From the NCBI GenBank assembly GCA_022768865.1, contig JALELH010000004.1, positions 1-51,618 of the forward strand: DNA of 51,618 nucleotides. Direction: 5' to 3'. This document shows positions 27,049 to 35,984 of the stretch, one piece after another. Source of the stretch: Spirochaetia bacterium (GTDB lineage: Bacteria; Spirochaetota; Spirochaetia; Treponematales; Treponemataceae). The notes beneath the pieces are model-generated. The model did no database searches. It saw nothing but the letters and a program-made list of their open reading frames with translations, and had not been told where the DNA came from. Position 1 is the first letter of the stretch, and each line of letters opens with the position of its first letter. The translations under genes were made by a program, and so were the position numbers.

Positions 27049-27113
27049 ACTAAACTCCTTTTATAAAAAATAGGCAGAAATATTTTATTCCTGCCCTTTA
27101 ATTTTATTCTGAC

Positions 27114-27539
27114 TTACGGCCGCTTATAAAGGTCGTCGCAATAAATGCAGCGGTATTCCTTTTTCTGCGGGTTGGTCAAACGGAACTGAGGCGTAACATA
27201 AGATTCCGTTACCGTAATGCAGCGCGGGTTCTTGCACCTGATTACGCCTTCTACCTTTGCAGGAAGTTCCATCTTTATTTTGCGCACAATCTTGGAATCC
27301 TGAATTACGTTCACCGTAATGTTAGAATCAATGAAACCTAGAATGCTGTAGTCAATGTTAATGATGTTGTCTATTTTAATAATGTCTTTCTTTCCGCTTT
27401 TATCTGAAGCAGCATTCATAATCAAAGCTGTGGCAAAGCTTGCCTTATCCAGCCCAAGCCAGTTGAACACACGCCATCCAAGTCCTGCCTGAATGTGATC
27501 AATTACAAGCCCGTTTTTTATTGTATCTACGTTTAACAT
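27114..27539 (-). CDS. pyrI: Aspartate carbamoyltransferase regulatory subunit
   Basis: 141 aa. The N-terminal allosteric nucleotide domain (1-95) is followed by a zinc domain with CKNPRC and CIYC supplying four cysteines. It binds CTP/ATP and holds catalytic trimers in the dodecamer. Its start overlaps the stop of pyrB by one base, so the subunits are translationally coupled. Presence of pyrI implies enteric-type feedback control. Confidence 0.95.
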   Translation of the reverse strand: MLNVDTIKNGLVIDHIQAGLGWRVFNWLGLDKASFATALIMNAASDKSGKKDIIKIDNIINIDYSILGFIDSNITVNVIQDSKIVRKIKMELPAKVEGVIRCKNPRCITVTESYVTPQFRLTNPQKKEYRCIYCDDLYKRP

Positions 27540-28462
27540 CAGAGTGCTCCTGTAACTTTTGCAATTAATGCCATTCTTGCATACATGCCGTATTTTACCT
27601 GCTTAAAGTATGCAGCCCTAGGATCGCTGTCTACTTCCGGTGCAATTTCGTTTACGCGCGGCAGCGGATGCAGGACAATCATGTCCTTTTTTGCAAGCTT
27701 CATTTTTTCATGATTCAGGATGTAACTTTCCTTTAAGCGGATGTAATCCTGTTCATTAAAGAACCTTTCTTTCTGAACGCGGGTCATGTAAAGGATGTCC
27801 AGGTCTCCGATTACGTCTTCAAGTTTTTCTGCACATTCAAATTTTATTCCAGCAGGCTTTAATAAATCTTCCGTAATGTATTCCGGAACTTTAAGTTCTT
27901 CCGGGCTTATGAAAATAAATTTGTTGTTTTTATAGCGGCTCATGGCCTGGGTTAAGGAATGAACTGTGCGTCCGAATTTCAAGTCTCCGCAAAAACCGAT
28001 TGTATGGCCTTCAAAGCCACCCTGCAATGCCCTTATTGTAAGCAGGTCTGTAAGTGTCTGTGTCGGATGGCTGTGGCCGCCGTCTCCTGCATTGATTACA
28101 GGAACAGGACTGTATTGGGAAGCTAAAAGTGCTGCACCTTCTTTTGGCGTGCGCATGGCAATTACATCTACATAGGAACTTACAACGCGGATTGTGTCTG
28201 CCAGAGTTTCGCCCTTTGTGCCGCTTGTAACGTTGGCATCAGCAAAACCTTCTACTGTTCCGCCTAAATGAAGCATGGCAGCTTCAAAAGAAAGCCTTGT
28301 TCTTGTACTTGGCTCAAAAAAAAGTGTCGCAAGAATTTTCCCGCGACACACATCTTGAAAAGATTTAGGATCTACAATCATCTGTTCTGCCAGTGAACAA
28401 ATCTCGTCAATTTCTGAAACTGAAAGATTTGCCGGCTCAATAACATGCCTTCCTTTTAACAT
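27539..28462 (-). CDS. pyrB: Aspartate carbamoyltransferase catalytic subunit
   Basis: 307 aa. It condenses carbamoyl phosphate with aspartate, committing carbon to pyrimidines. Signatures: [10 protein letters not shown] (carbamoyl phosphate loop), [20 protein letters not shown] and [15 protein letters not shown] site precedes the ATG. It forms the pyrBI pair with the regulatory subunit; pyrC lies downstream beyond a repeat. Confidence 0.97.
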   Translation of the reverse strand: MLKGRHVIEPANLSVSEIDEICSLAEQMIVDPKSFQDVCRGKILATLFFEPSTRTRLSFEAAMLHLGGTVEGFADANVTSGTKGETLADTIRVVSSYVDVIAMRTPKEGAALLASQYSPVPVINAGDGGHSHPTQTLTDLLTIRALQGGFEGHTIGFCGDLKFGRTVHSLTQAMSRYKNNKFIFISPEELKVPEYITEDLLKPAGIKFECAEKLEDVIGDLDILYMTRVQKERFFNEQDYIRLKESYILNHEKMKLAKKDMIVLHPLPRVNEIAPEVDSDPRAAYFKQVKYGMYARMALIAKVTGAL

Positions 28463-28541
28463 ACTTACCTCTATAAAATTTTTGGGATTTTATCATAAAG
28501 AAGAAGTTTTTTAAAGAAGTTATTGCAAAAAATCAAGAACT

Positions 28542-29441
28542 TTAACGCCTGAGTTCCCTAAGTTTACTTTCATAATCCCTTTTCTGCTGCTTTTTGCTTT
28601 CTTCTATCGTATCCTGCAAAAGGTTCATGCAGTTTTCTGAAAGAATTTCATAAACTTTAGGCAAAATTGTCTGCTTTGTAATTATTTCCATGCCCTGGCC
28701 GCCGTTTTTCTGCACAAACATAAAGACAAATAAATCATCTGCACCATTGTTTACCTGCCGGGTTACAAAAAGAACGGCGTTTGTCCTTACATGGCAGCCT
28801 TTTACAGTAAGCTGAATGCCTTCGATTTTTTCATACAAAGGCATCTGAAGCTTTCCATGGGGTAAAATAATGGAAAAATGGCTTAGGGAAATATCCTGAA
28901 GCATTCCCCTGTAAGATTCTTTATTATAGACAAAATCAAAAGTACAGTTGTTGTTGCAGATGGCACGCACCTGCTTGCGCCTGCCCATGGCCTGATTTGC
29001 AAAAAGAACCTTTTCTATTATGCCGAAGTTGTTTTTTTTCTGATATTCAAGCTGAATGCAGCCACACATAATGCCAATATTAAAAAGATAAATCTTTTCT
29101 ATAATGGGCTTTTCTTCCCTGTTCTGCCTTTTTAAATAAAGGACGCCTATAAGAACCTTTCCTTCGTATTTTGCATTGATTTTGCTTATAAACTGCGGCC
29201 AGGTTTCACCTTCCGGTGCATGCGAATCAATGTTAAAGAATAAAATCAGATCGTTAAAGGATTCATAAAGATAGTCTATATAATTTTCCAGAGAAGTATT
29301 GGCAGGAAGTTTGCTTATAAAATATGATTCAAAGCCATCCAAAAGGTATTCTTCACAGAAATTTTCCGTCAAAAGGCTTGTGTCAGGCTGAATAAAAAAG
29401 GTTTTGCGCCCTGTTGTAATGGCATTTGTCTGTTCGTTCAA
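28542..29441 (-). CDS. PilZ-domain protein (c-di-GMP receptor candidate)
   Basis: 299 aa with a TTG start at 29441, supported by the GGGGA site about 7 bases upstream and a good promoter. The N-terminal half (1-145) has no family I can name. The PilZ domain begins near 150 with the RxxxR motif in GRRKQVRA, followed by DISLSH, where the usual D/NxSxxG lacks its Gly. The C-terminus is helical (about 265-299). It probably links c-di-GMP to motility or envelope functions; the GGDEF protein at 36403 could supply the signal. The altered second motif lowers confidence in nucleotide binding. Confidence 0.8.
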   Translation of the reverse strand: MNEQTNAITTGRKTFFIQPDTSLLTENFCEEYLLDGFESYFISKLPANTSLENYIDYLYESFNDLILFFNIDSHAPEGETWPQFISKINAKYEGKVLIGVLYLKRQNREEKPIIEKIYLFNIGIMCGCIQLEYQKKNNFGIIEKVLFANQAMGRRKQVRAICNNNCTFDFVYNKESYRGMLQDISLSHFSIILPHGKLQMPLYEKIEGIQLTVKGCHVRTNAVLFVTRQVNNGADDLFVFMFVQKNGGQGMEIITKQTILPKVYEILSENCMNLLQDTIEESKKQQKRDYESKLRELRR

Positions 29442-29464
29442 TTTGTATCCCCACTGTTTAACTA

Positions 29465-29493
29465 ATTATAATGTGCAATTCCGTATTTTTCAA
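29465..29493 (-). promoter_or_regulatory. Promoter of the PilZ gene
   Basis: Minus strand TTGAAA (29488-29493), 17-nt spacer, TATAAT (29465-29470). The leader is about 17 nt and carries the ribosome site. Confidence 0.7.
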
Positions 29494-29509
29494 TTTAAAG
29501 ATGTAAATT

Positions 29510-29685
29510 TCACTTAGGTGTGATGCAAATCTCACCTAAGTGTGCTGCGGTTTTCACCCTGGTGTGTAGTGAATCTCACCTTGGTGTGTGGTCCATCTCA
29601 CCTTGGTTATGTGAACGTTTCACCTTCCAAGGGTGAATGCCTCACCTAGCAAGGGTGAGCGTCTCATCTATCTAATGGTGAAGGC
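29510..29685. repeat. Phased array: eight units, exact 22-bp period
   Basis: Units begin TCAC or TCAT at 29510, 29532, 29554, 29576, 29598, 29620, 29642 and 29664, always 22 bp apart. Units 1-4 read like TCACCTTGGTGTG; units 5-8 drift toward TCACC(n)GGTGA, a small palindrome. Only the TCAC(C) anchor and a GTG half-site are kept; the rest of each unit varies. The array fills nearly the whole space between the -35 boxes of the divergent PilZ and hisG promoters. Confidence 0.85.
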
Positions 29686-29723
29686 GTTACCAACGGCAAA
29701 AGCATTTACTTTTCACCCGTCAA

Positions 29724-29752
29724 TTGAAACTATACAAACTTTTCTATATTAT
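29724..29752 (+). promoter_or_regulatory. hisG promoter, leaderless
   Basis: TTGAAA (29724-29729), 17-nt spacer, TATTAT (29747-29752). Seven bases separate the -10 from the ATG at 29760, so transcription should start at or next to the start codon. Confidence 0.7.
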
Positions 29753-29759
29753 AGGGATT

Positions 29760-30632
29760 ATGGAAAAATTAAAGATTTTGCTGGCAAAAGGCCGCATTTA
29801 CGAATCAGTTTACGAACTTTTAAGCGATGTTGGAATTTCAATTTCTCTTCCGGACAGGACATATTTTCCAATTACAAATCAGGAAGACCTTGCCTTTCAG
29901 GTTGTTAAACCGCAGATTGTAAGTGCACTCCTTGCAGGGCAGAAAGCAGACGTAGGCTTCAGCGGCAAAGACTGGGTTTACGAAAACGGCGTAGAAAATG
30001 ACGTTGTAGAAATCATGGATTTTGGTTTTGACCCTGTACGCATTGTTGCTGCAGTGCCAGAAACCGTTGATTACAATTCACTTTTAAAAAAGCCTGTTAC
30101 CATTGCAACTGAATACCAGAACCTTACAAAAAAATATATTGCAGAAAAAAACATTGACGGCACTGTTTTCCGCACATGGGGAACGTCTGAAGGCTTTGTC
30201 CGCGACAGTGACGATTCAGAAGCACAGATTTTAATAGACAATACTTCTACAGGTTCTTCTTTAAAGGCAAACCGCCTTAAGATTGTAGACACACTGATGA
30301 CGTCTTCTACAAGAATGTATGCTTCAAAAAAGGCAATGGAAGATCCGGAAAAGAAGCAGAAAATCATGGAACTGCGCATGCTTTTTGAAGCCGTCATGAA
30401 TGCACGTTCTAAGGTAATGCTTGAAATGAACGTTGCAGAAGACAAGTTTGAAGCTCTTGTAAAGGGAACTCCGTCAATGAAGAGCCCTACTGTCAGCCCT
30501 CTTTTCGGCGGCAACGGCTATGCAGTTAAAATTGCAGTTCAGAAAAAGGATGTGCCTGTTCTTTTGCCGAAGCTTAAAGCCTTAGGCGCCACAGACATCG
30601 TTGAATACGAATTGCGTAAAGTAGTTTCTTAA
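29760..30632 (+). CDS. hisG: ATP phosphoribosyltransferase (long form)
   Basis: First step of histidine synthesis, joining ATP to PRPP. 290 aa from the ATG at 29760; the in-frame TTG at 29724 is the -35 box and is rejected. LLAKGRIYESV opens the protein. The PRPP loop appears near 150-180 (SDDSEAQILIDNTSTGSSLKANRLKI in parts). The C-terminal ACT-like regulatory domain (about 215-290, GYAVKIAVQKKDV) marks the long, histidine-inhibited form that works without HisZ. hisB follows at 21 bp. Confidence 0.95.
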   Translation: MEKLKILLAKGRIYESVYELLSDVGISISLPDRTYFPITNQEDLAFQVVKPQIVSALLAGQKADVGFSGKDWVYENGVENDVVEIMDFGFDPVRIVAAVPETVDYNSLLKKPVTIATEYQNLTKKYIAEKNIDGTVFRTWGTSEGFVRDSDDSEAQILIDNTSTGSSLKANRLKIVDTLMTSSTRMYASKKAMEDPEKKQKIMELRMLFEAVMNARSKVMLEMNVAEDKFEALVKGTPSMKSPTVSPLFGGNGYAVKIAVQKKDVPVLLPKLKALGATDIVEYELRKVVS

Positions 30633-30653
30633 TGCCGGAGTAAAACAAAACAT

Positions 30654-31268
30654 ATGGAACGTATTGCAGAGATTGAAAGAAATACTAAAGAGACTCAGAT
30701 TTCACTTAAGCTTAACCTGGACGGCAGCGGAAAGTGCACTGTAAAAAACCCTATAGGCTTTTTCCACCACATGCTTAACTCTTTCTGCAAGCACGGTCTT
30801 TTTGACTTATCCGGAGAAATTAAAGGCGACCTGGAAGTAGACCAGCACCACTTAATAGAAGACACTGGCATTGCTTTAGGCCAGCTTTTTGCAAAGGCAC
30901 TTGGCAACTGTGCAGGAATCAACAGGACGGGCTGCTTTATTTACCCAATGGACGAAAGCCTTTTGCAGGCAGCCGTTGACTTTGGCGGCAGGCCTTTCTG
31001 CGTATGCAATGCCCAGCTTACAAACATTCCCCTTGTTTCCATAAACAGCGGAAAAGAAAGCAGCTTCCAGACAGACTGTTTTGAAGACTTCTGGCAGGGC
31101 TTTGCCAACGGTGCCAAATGCAACATTCACCTTGATACAATCCGCGGCAGAAGCGACCATCACAAAATGGAAGGCCTGTTTAAGGCGGCAGCACGCGCCA
31201 TAAGAAGTGCAGTAGAAATTGACCCAAGGCGTGGCGGAGAAATTCCAAGCACAAAGGGTGTTATTTAA
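30654..31268 (+). CDS. hisB: Imidazoleglycerol-phosphate dehydratase
   Basis: 204 aa, single-domain form without the histidinol phosphatase. Histidine metal ligands are visible in FFHHMLNSFCKHG, DQHHLIEDT and RSDHHKMEGLFKA. It removes water from imidazoleglycerol phosphate. A GGAG site precedes the ATG. The remaining his genes are not in this window, so the pathway genes are scattered. Confidence 0.96.
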   Translation: MERIAEIERNTKETQISLKLNLDGSGKCTVKNPIGFFHHMLNSFCKHGLFDLSGEIKGDLEVDQHHLIEDTGIALGQLFAKALGNCAGINRTGCFIYPMDESLLQAAVDFGGRPFCVCNAQLTNIPLVSINSGKESSFQTDCFEDFWQGFANGAKCNIHLDTIRGRSDHHKMEGLFKAAARAIRSAVEIDPRRGGEIPSTKGVI

Positions 31269-31271
31269 CAT

Positions 31272-31444
31272 GCCGAATGTCGAGTATAAAAATTGATGTT
31301 TATACAAGCAACTAAACGCCTTTCGGCAGAACCAGTCCTGAAAAAAAGGCTTCCGCACTACGTTTGTGCAGATTTTTTTTCATGCCTGAACCTGCCTACG
31401 GCGTTTGCTTGCAGTAATAAATAATTGTAAACTCGACATTCGCC
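31272..31444 (-). repeat. Palindromic repeat family 1, copy 4
   Basis: Complete, starting four bases after the hisB stop. The terminal arms are GCCGAATGTCGAG and CTCGACATTCGCC. The outer stem is AAACGCC/GGCGTTT, changed on both sides relative to copy 5. The minus-strand short frame ends after about 22 codons. No other gene lies between hisB and the Lrp regulator. Confidence 0.9.
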
Positions 31445-31499
31445 CTGATAAAACAGATAATCTGCCTGGAATTAAACAGGCTTGATATAGAGGTAAATT

Positions 31500-31997
31500 A
31501 TGGAAAGTTCAGAAGAAATCTTGAATCTCTTAAGGGACAATGCAAGAATCAGCGTAGAAGACATTTCTGCCATGACAAAAAAGTCTGTGGAAGAAGTAAA
31601 GTCAATCATAAGCCGTCTTGAAAAAGACGGAATCATTATGAAATACGCGGCCATAATTAACCCTGCCAAAGACGCATCCGCGAAACAGAAAGTCCGTGCA
31701 GAAATAGAACTCCAGGTTCAGCCTGAAAGGGAACACGGCTTTGACGGAATTGCAGACAGAATCTACAGATTCCCTCAGGTTAAATCCCTTTACCTTATGA
31801 GTGCAGACAATTACGACCTTAAGGTAGTTGTAGAAGGCGACACAAACCAGGATATTTTTAACTTTGTTGCAAGAAAACTTGCTACACTTCAGGGCGTGCG
31901 TGCTACAAGGACACACTTTCTGATGCAGATTTATAAAGAGAATGACATTGTCTACGTAGACAGCGACAAGGACAACAGAGAGGCATTCTCAAGCTAA
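31500..31997 (+). CDS. Lrp/AsnC-family transcriptional regulator
   Basis: 165 aa. N-terminal winged HTH (EEILNLLRDNARISVEDISAMTKKSVEEVKSIISRLEKDGII) and a C-terminal effector domain (about 65-150) ending in the usual alpha/beta pattern. GAGGT precedes the ATG. It sits 12 bp before a class I aminotransferase, so it probably senses an amino acid and controls that gene. Confidence 0.93.
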   Translation: MESSEEILNLLRDNARISVEDISAMTKKSVEEVKSIISRLEKDGIIMKYAAIINPAKDASAKQKVRAEIELQVQPEREHGFDGIADRIYRFPQVKSLYLMSADNYDLKVVVEGDTNQDIFNFVARKLATLQGVRATRTHFLMQIYKENDIVYVDSDKDNREAFSS

Positions 31998-32009
31998 CAG
32001 GATAATTAA

Positions 32010-33182
32010 ATGAACACAAGACCAGATAAATTCAACTCACTTATGGAAAAGACTCCGCCTAGCGGAATCCGTAAATTCTTTGAAATGCTCATCGGCCATG
32101 ATGATGTAATTTCCCTTTCCGTCGGGGAACCGGACTTCCCGACCCCGTGGTGTATCCGTGAAGAAGCTTTCTATCATTTGGAAAAAGGCCACACAAGCTA
32201 TACTTCTAACTGGGGTTTAATTGAACTTCGTGAAGAAATTTCAAAATACATGACACGCTATAACCTTCACTATAATCCTAAGGATGAAATCCTGATTACA
32301 GTTGGTGCTTCTGAAGGCGTAGATGCAGCCCTGCGCGGAATCCTTAACGAAGGCGACGAAATCATCGTAAGCCAGCCGTGCTATGTAAACTATGTTCCCC
32401 TTGCAGAACTTTGCCGCGTAAAAGTCGTTCCAGTTGATACAAGCGTAAACGGCTATTACCCTACGGCAGAACAGATTGAAAAGGCAATTACGCCGAAAAC
32501 AAAGGCACTTATGATCTGCTCGCCTAACAACCCGACGGGAACCATGATTCCTAAAGACGAACTTGCTAAAATTGCAGAAATCGTAAAAAAGCATCAGATC
32601 TGGGTTATAAGTGACGAAATCTACTGCGAACTTGCTTACGACGGCAGCCAGCATGTTTCCATCGGTTCTTTCCCTGGCATGAAAGATTATACGATTATCC
32701 TTAACGGATTTTCTAAATCCTTTGCCATGACAGGCTGGCGTATCGGTTACATTGCTGCTCCTTCAGACCTGCTGGAGCAGATTGTAAAGCTCCACGGATA
32801 CAACACAATCTGTGCTCCGATTTTCAGCCAGTATGCCGCTGCAGAAGGCTTAAAGAACGGCTGGGAAGAAGTTGAAAAAATGCGCGTAAGCTATCAGCAG
32901 CGCCGCAACTTAATGTATAAGGCTTTCTGCGACATGGGACTTCCTGTTCCAGAACCGACCGGTGCCTTTTACATGTTCCCGGACATTTCTTCTACAGGAC
33001 TTACATCGGAAGAATTTGCAACGCAGCTTTTCCAGAAGCACAATGTTGCCGTTGTTCCTGGCAGCGTATTTGGTGCAGGCGGCGAAGGCCACGTCAGATG
33101 CTGCTATGCTACAGCCGTAGATAAAATCAAGGTTGCCCTTGATAGAATCGCAGAATTCGTAGCTGAACTTAAGAAAAACTAA
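32010..33182 (+). CDS. Class I/II aminotransferase (PLP-dependent)
   Basis: 390 aa fold-type I aminotransferase. The PLP Lys is in NGFSKSFAMTGWRIGY. Other markers: SVGEPDFPTP, SPNNPTGT, SDEIYCEL, and the phosphate/substrate Arg in GHVRCCYA. The best match is aspartate- or aromatic-type (AspC/PatA) enzymes. Co-transcription with an Lrp regulator suggests amino-acid control. The exact amino donor is not clear. Confidence 0.92.
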   Translation: MNTRPDKFNSLMEKTPPSGIRKFFEMLIGHDDVISLSVGEPDFPTPWCIREEAFYHLEKGHTSYTSNWGLIELREEISKYMTRYNLHYNPKDEILITVGASEGVDAALRGILNEGDEIIVSQPCYVNYVPLAELCRVKVVPVDTSVNGYYPTAEQIEKAITPKTKALMICSPNNPTGTMIPKDELAKIAEIVKKHQIWVISDEIYCELAYDGSQHVSIGSFPGMKDYTIILNGFSKSFAMTGWRIGYIAAPSDLLEQIVKLHGYNTICAPIFSQYAAAEGLKNGWEEVEKMRVSYQQRRNLMYKAFCDMGLPVPEPTGAFYMFPDISSTGLTSEEFATQLFQKHNVAVVPGSVFGAGGEGHVRCCYATAVDKIKVALDRIAEFVAELKKN

Positions 33183-33198
33183 AAAACTGCCGATAATG

Positions 33199-33227
33199 TT
33201 GATAGTAAATTTTAAAGTTTTTATTAT
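33199..33227 (+). promoter_or_regulatory. Promoter of the TPR gene
   Basis: TTGATA (33199-33204), 17-nt spacer, TATTAT (33222-33227), upstream of an AAGG site and the ATG at 33243. Confidence 0.6.
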
Positions 33228-33242
33228 CAAAGGTAGAAGTTT

Positions 33243-34574
33243 ATGTCGTTTTTAATAGCAGCAGTTATAATGATTGCTCTTTGTGCCGTTCTTTCCATGT
33301 TTATGGGCAAAAAATCCCCTAAACAGGACGGTGCAAAGAACAAGGCTCAGATAATAAAGGAAGCAAACAAGCGCCTTGCTAAAAATCCCCACGATCCTCT
33401 CGGACTTATTCCCCTTGGCGAAGTTTATTTTGAAAGCCAGTTATGGGACAAAGCCTTTGCCGTTTACAGCGAACTTGTAAAGCTTGCCCTTGCCAACAAA
33501 GACGGTACCATTGATTTATACCTTTCATTCCTGCGTCAGGGTATTACTGCCCTTAAACTTGAAAAACTGCCGGAAGCAACACAGAGCCTTATAAGTGCAA
33601 CAAAAATGAACGGCGTTGCCTACGAACCTAACTTTTACCTTGCCCAGACAATGGCTAAGCTTGAACAATACGACAAGGCAATTCCCCTTTTCAGGAAAGC
33701 ACTTCCTGCCAAACCTGATGCAACGGAAATCTACCTTCAGCTTGGCATGTGCTATTATAACGCAAGAAAATACCGGGAAAGCCTGCCATGCTTTAAAAAA
33801 GCCCTGGACGAAGACCCGGGAAACAAGGAAGCTTTGTTCAATATGGCAGATGCCATGGCTCACGAAGGCCACCCGGAAAAATCAATTAAAGTGTTCATGC
33901 ACCTTAGGGCAGACCCTGTTTATGGTCCGCGCTCATGTCTTCAGGCAGGACAGTTCCACATGAAGATAAATGATTCTGCCACTGCAATACAGGACCTGGA
34001 AATAGGCCTTAAGCATGAAAATATGCCGCCGGAAATTAAAATTGAACTGGAATACAATCTTGCCCGCTGCTATTTTGAAAAGAACCTGATTCAAAAAGGT
34101 CTTCTTATGTGCAAGGCAATCCGCACGAAAAATGCCAACTATAAAGATGTAAATACACTTATCAGCCGCTATCAGGAATTAAGCCAGAATTCCAACCTGC
34201 AGATTTATATTTCTGCCAACTCCAGCGACTTTGTAACCCTCTGCCGCAAGTTCATCATGACAAAGTATAAAAATTCAACCGTTAAAATTCAGAGCATTGA
34301 CGTTGACGTTTTATACACGGATATTCTTGCAGAAATCTATTCTTCTAAGTGGGAAGACGTTGCCCTGTTCCGCTTTTTCAGGACTACGGGCGCAACAGGC
34401 GAAGTCTATATCCGCGAATTCCACGGACACATGGGAGACGTTAAGGCTGCAAGGGGATTCTGCGTAAGTGCCGGAACTTTTACGGAAGAAGCAAGAAAAT
34501 ACATAGAAGGCCGCCCTATCGATTTAGTAGAAAAGAACGACCTTACGAAAATCCTGAAGCAGATTACAATCTAA
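33243..34574 (+). CDS. TPR protein with a C-terminal Mrr-like nuclease-fold domain
   Basis: 443 aa. One N-terminal membrane helix (1-21). TPR pairs span about 35-300 (for example YDKAIPLFRKALPAKPDATEI and YRESLPCFKKALDEDP). Residues about 320-443 resemble the Mrr_cat restriction-endonuclease fold: FVTLCRKFIMTKYKN as the lead helix, DVLYTDILAEIYSSKW, then a beta strand with VYIREFHGHMGDVKAARGF, and the closing pattern CVSAGTFTEEARKYIEGRPIDLVEKNDLTKIL. The usual catalytic E-x-K appears not to be intact. TPR proteins of this architecture are conserved in treponemes; the role is unknown. The membrane anchor puts the TPR part on one side of the inner membrane. Confidence 0.8.
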   Translation: MSFLIAAVIMIALCAVLSMFMGKKSPKQDGAKNKAQIIKEANKRLAKNPHDPLGLIPLGEVYFESQLWDKAFAVYSELVKLALANKDGTIDLYLSFLRQGITALKLEKLPEATQSLISATKMNGVAYEPNFYLAQTMAKLEQYDKAIPLFRKALPAKPDATEIYLQLGMCYYNARKYRESLPCFKKALDEDPGNKEALFNMADAMAHEGHPEKSIKVFMHLRADPVYGPRSCLQAGQFHMKINDSATAIQDLEIGLKHENMPPEIKIELEYNLARCYFEKNLIQKGLLMCKAIRTKNANYKDVNTLISRYQELSQNSNLQIYISANSSDFVTLCRKFIMTKYKNSTVKIQSIDVDVLYTDILAEIYSSKWEDVALFRFFRTTGATGEVYIREFHGHMGDVKAARGFCVSAGTFTEEARKYIEGRPIDLVEKNDLTKILKQITI

Positions 34575-34593
34575 AATGACAAAAAATTAGATA

Positions 34594-34622
34594 TTGTCAA
34601 AATAAGCTTTTAGTATTATCAT
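34594..34622 (+). promoter_or_regulatory. Promoter of the FadL-like gene
   Basis: TTGTCA (34594-34599), 17-nt spacer, TATCAT (34617-34622); the leader is about 40 nt with AGGAG before the ATG at 34668. Confidence 0.65.
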
Positions 34623-34667
34623 TTAATAACATTCTGTTGCTTTAAAAGGCAATTCAAGGAGAATATT

Positions 34668-35969
34668 ATGAAGAAAATACTAACTGCAATTTCTGTTCTG
34701 GCACTTTCTGCACAGCTTTTTGCAGGCGGAATTGACAACAAGTCAAACCTTTCAACCGGCTATCTGCGCAATCCTAGCCGCAACACAGAAACAAAAAGAC
34801 CTGAAGCCGTTTTATACAACATTGCAGGAACTTCCTTTATGGAAGACGGCCTTGCCTTTAACGTAGGCAACCAGTTTATCTATAAAAACTATGCCAACGA
34901 TCTGGATTTTAACAACACAAAATACGAAGACAAGGTAGATGTTTTCTTTTTCCCAGATTTTGAAGCTGTCTACAAGAAAGACAACTGGGCTGCCTTTGCA
35001 GGATTCGGTGTTTTTGCAGGCGGCGGTTCTTTGGACTATAAGGACGGAACCGGTGCAACATATCTGGCATTGTATAGTGCAGGATACAAGACAACTTTGC
35101 AAAGTTTAATGGCAGCAGGTAAAACTCAAGAACAGGCAGCCCCTGTAGCTGATGCTATGGGAAAATCTATTGCCAGCAACCATTCCCTTAAAGCCTATAC
35201 AGTTACCATGGGAGAAATTTTAGGTTTTTCTTATAATGTAACAGAAAATGTTTCACTTGCAGCAGCAGGACGCCTTCTTCATACAAGCACAAACATGCAG
35301 TTAAAGTGTGCAGGAATAAAAGATTTAAACGGCGGAGATAAAATCAAATACGAAGGTTCAGGCATTGGTTTTGGCGGAATCTTTGGCGTAAACGTTGTAG
35401 ACCTTGTTCCAAAATTCAAGTTCAGCGCACAGTATCAGACAATTACAAAACTTGATGTTGAATTTGACAGCGTTACAGGAAACATTGCAGGCCAGTTTGG
35501 CATTGTAAAAGGAAAGAAATACCACAACGACCTTCCAGCCGTTCTTAGCCTTGGTGCAGGATACAGCCCAATTGAAACAGTTGATATAAGCATGAGCTTT
35601 AACTACTACTTTAATAAGCAGGCAAACATGCAGAATCCTCTTGGCAGGGCAGACCTTGACTATAAGGATTCCTGGGAAATCGGCTTAGGATGCGACTGGC
35701 AGGCAACGGAAAAACTCTGTGTTTCCATCGGAACAATGTACAGCAACCAGGGAACAAAATCAGACGTAAACAGTGCATTCAATCCAGTTCTTGACAGCTT
35801 AGTCGGCGGCTGCGGTGTTGAATATAAATTTACAAAACAGCTTATGGCTACCCTTGCCTACATGCACTGCCGCTACTTCAGCCAGGATTATGAATTCGGC
35901 GGAAAAGAAATGGAACTCAGCAAGGACACTTATCTTTGTTCTCTTGGTTTAACATTTAAGCCTTTCTAA
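34668..35969 (+). CDS. FadL/OmpP1-family outer membrane protein
   Basis: 433 aa. Signal peptide MKKILTAISVLALSAQLFA, then a beta-rich sequence with alternating aromatics and a terminal Phe, as expected of a barrel. The N-terminal region (NPSRNTETKRPEAVLYNIAGTSFMEDGLAFNVGNQ in parts) matches the FadL hatch segment, where NPA/A-type motifs recur. YSPIETVDISMSFNYYF is typical of late strands. FadL porins import hydrophobic substrates such as long-chain fatty acids, and treponemes have several. It has its own promoter. Confidence 0.88.
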   Translation: MKKILTAISVLALSAQLFAGGIDNKSNLSTGYLRNPSRNTETKRPEAVLYNIAGTSFMEDGLAFNVGNQFIYKNYANDLDFNNTKYEDKVDVFFFPDFEAVYKKDNWAAFAGFGVFAGGGSLDYKDGTGATYLALYSAGYKTTLQSLMAAGKTQEQAAPVADAMGKSIASNHSLKAYTVTMGEILGFSYNVTENVSLAAAGRLLHTSTNMQLKCAGIKDLNGGDKIKYEGSGIGFGGIFGVNVVDLVPKFKFSAQYQTITKLDVEFDSVTGNIAGQFGIVKGKKYHNDLPAVLSLGAGYSPIETVDISMSFNYYFNKQANMQNPLGRADLDYKDSWEIGLGCDWQATEKLCVSIGTMYSNQGTKSDVNSAFNPVLDSLVGGCGVEYKFTKQLMATLAYMHCRYFSQDYEFGGKEMELSKDTYLCSLGLTFKPF

Positions 35970-35984
35970 AAATTACTGAATAAA

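Noticed and set aside
29510..29685. 22-bp array read as a CRISPR
   Set aside because: Units are only 22 bp with a few conserved bases, there are no spacer-length unique segments and no cas genes nearby.
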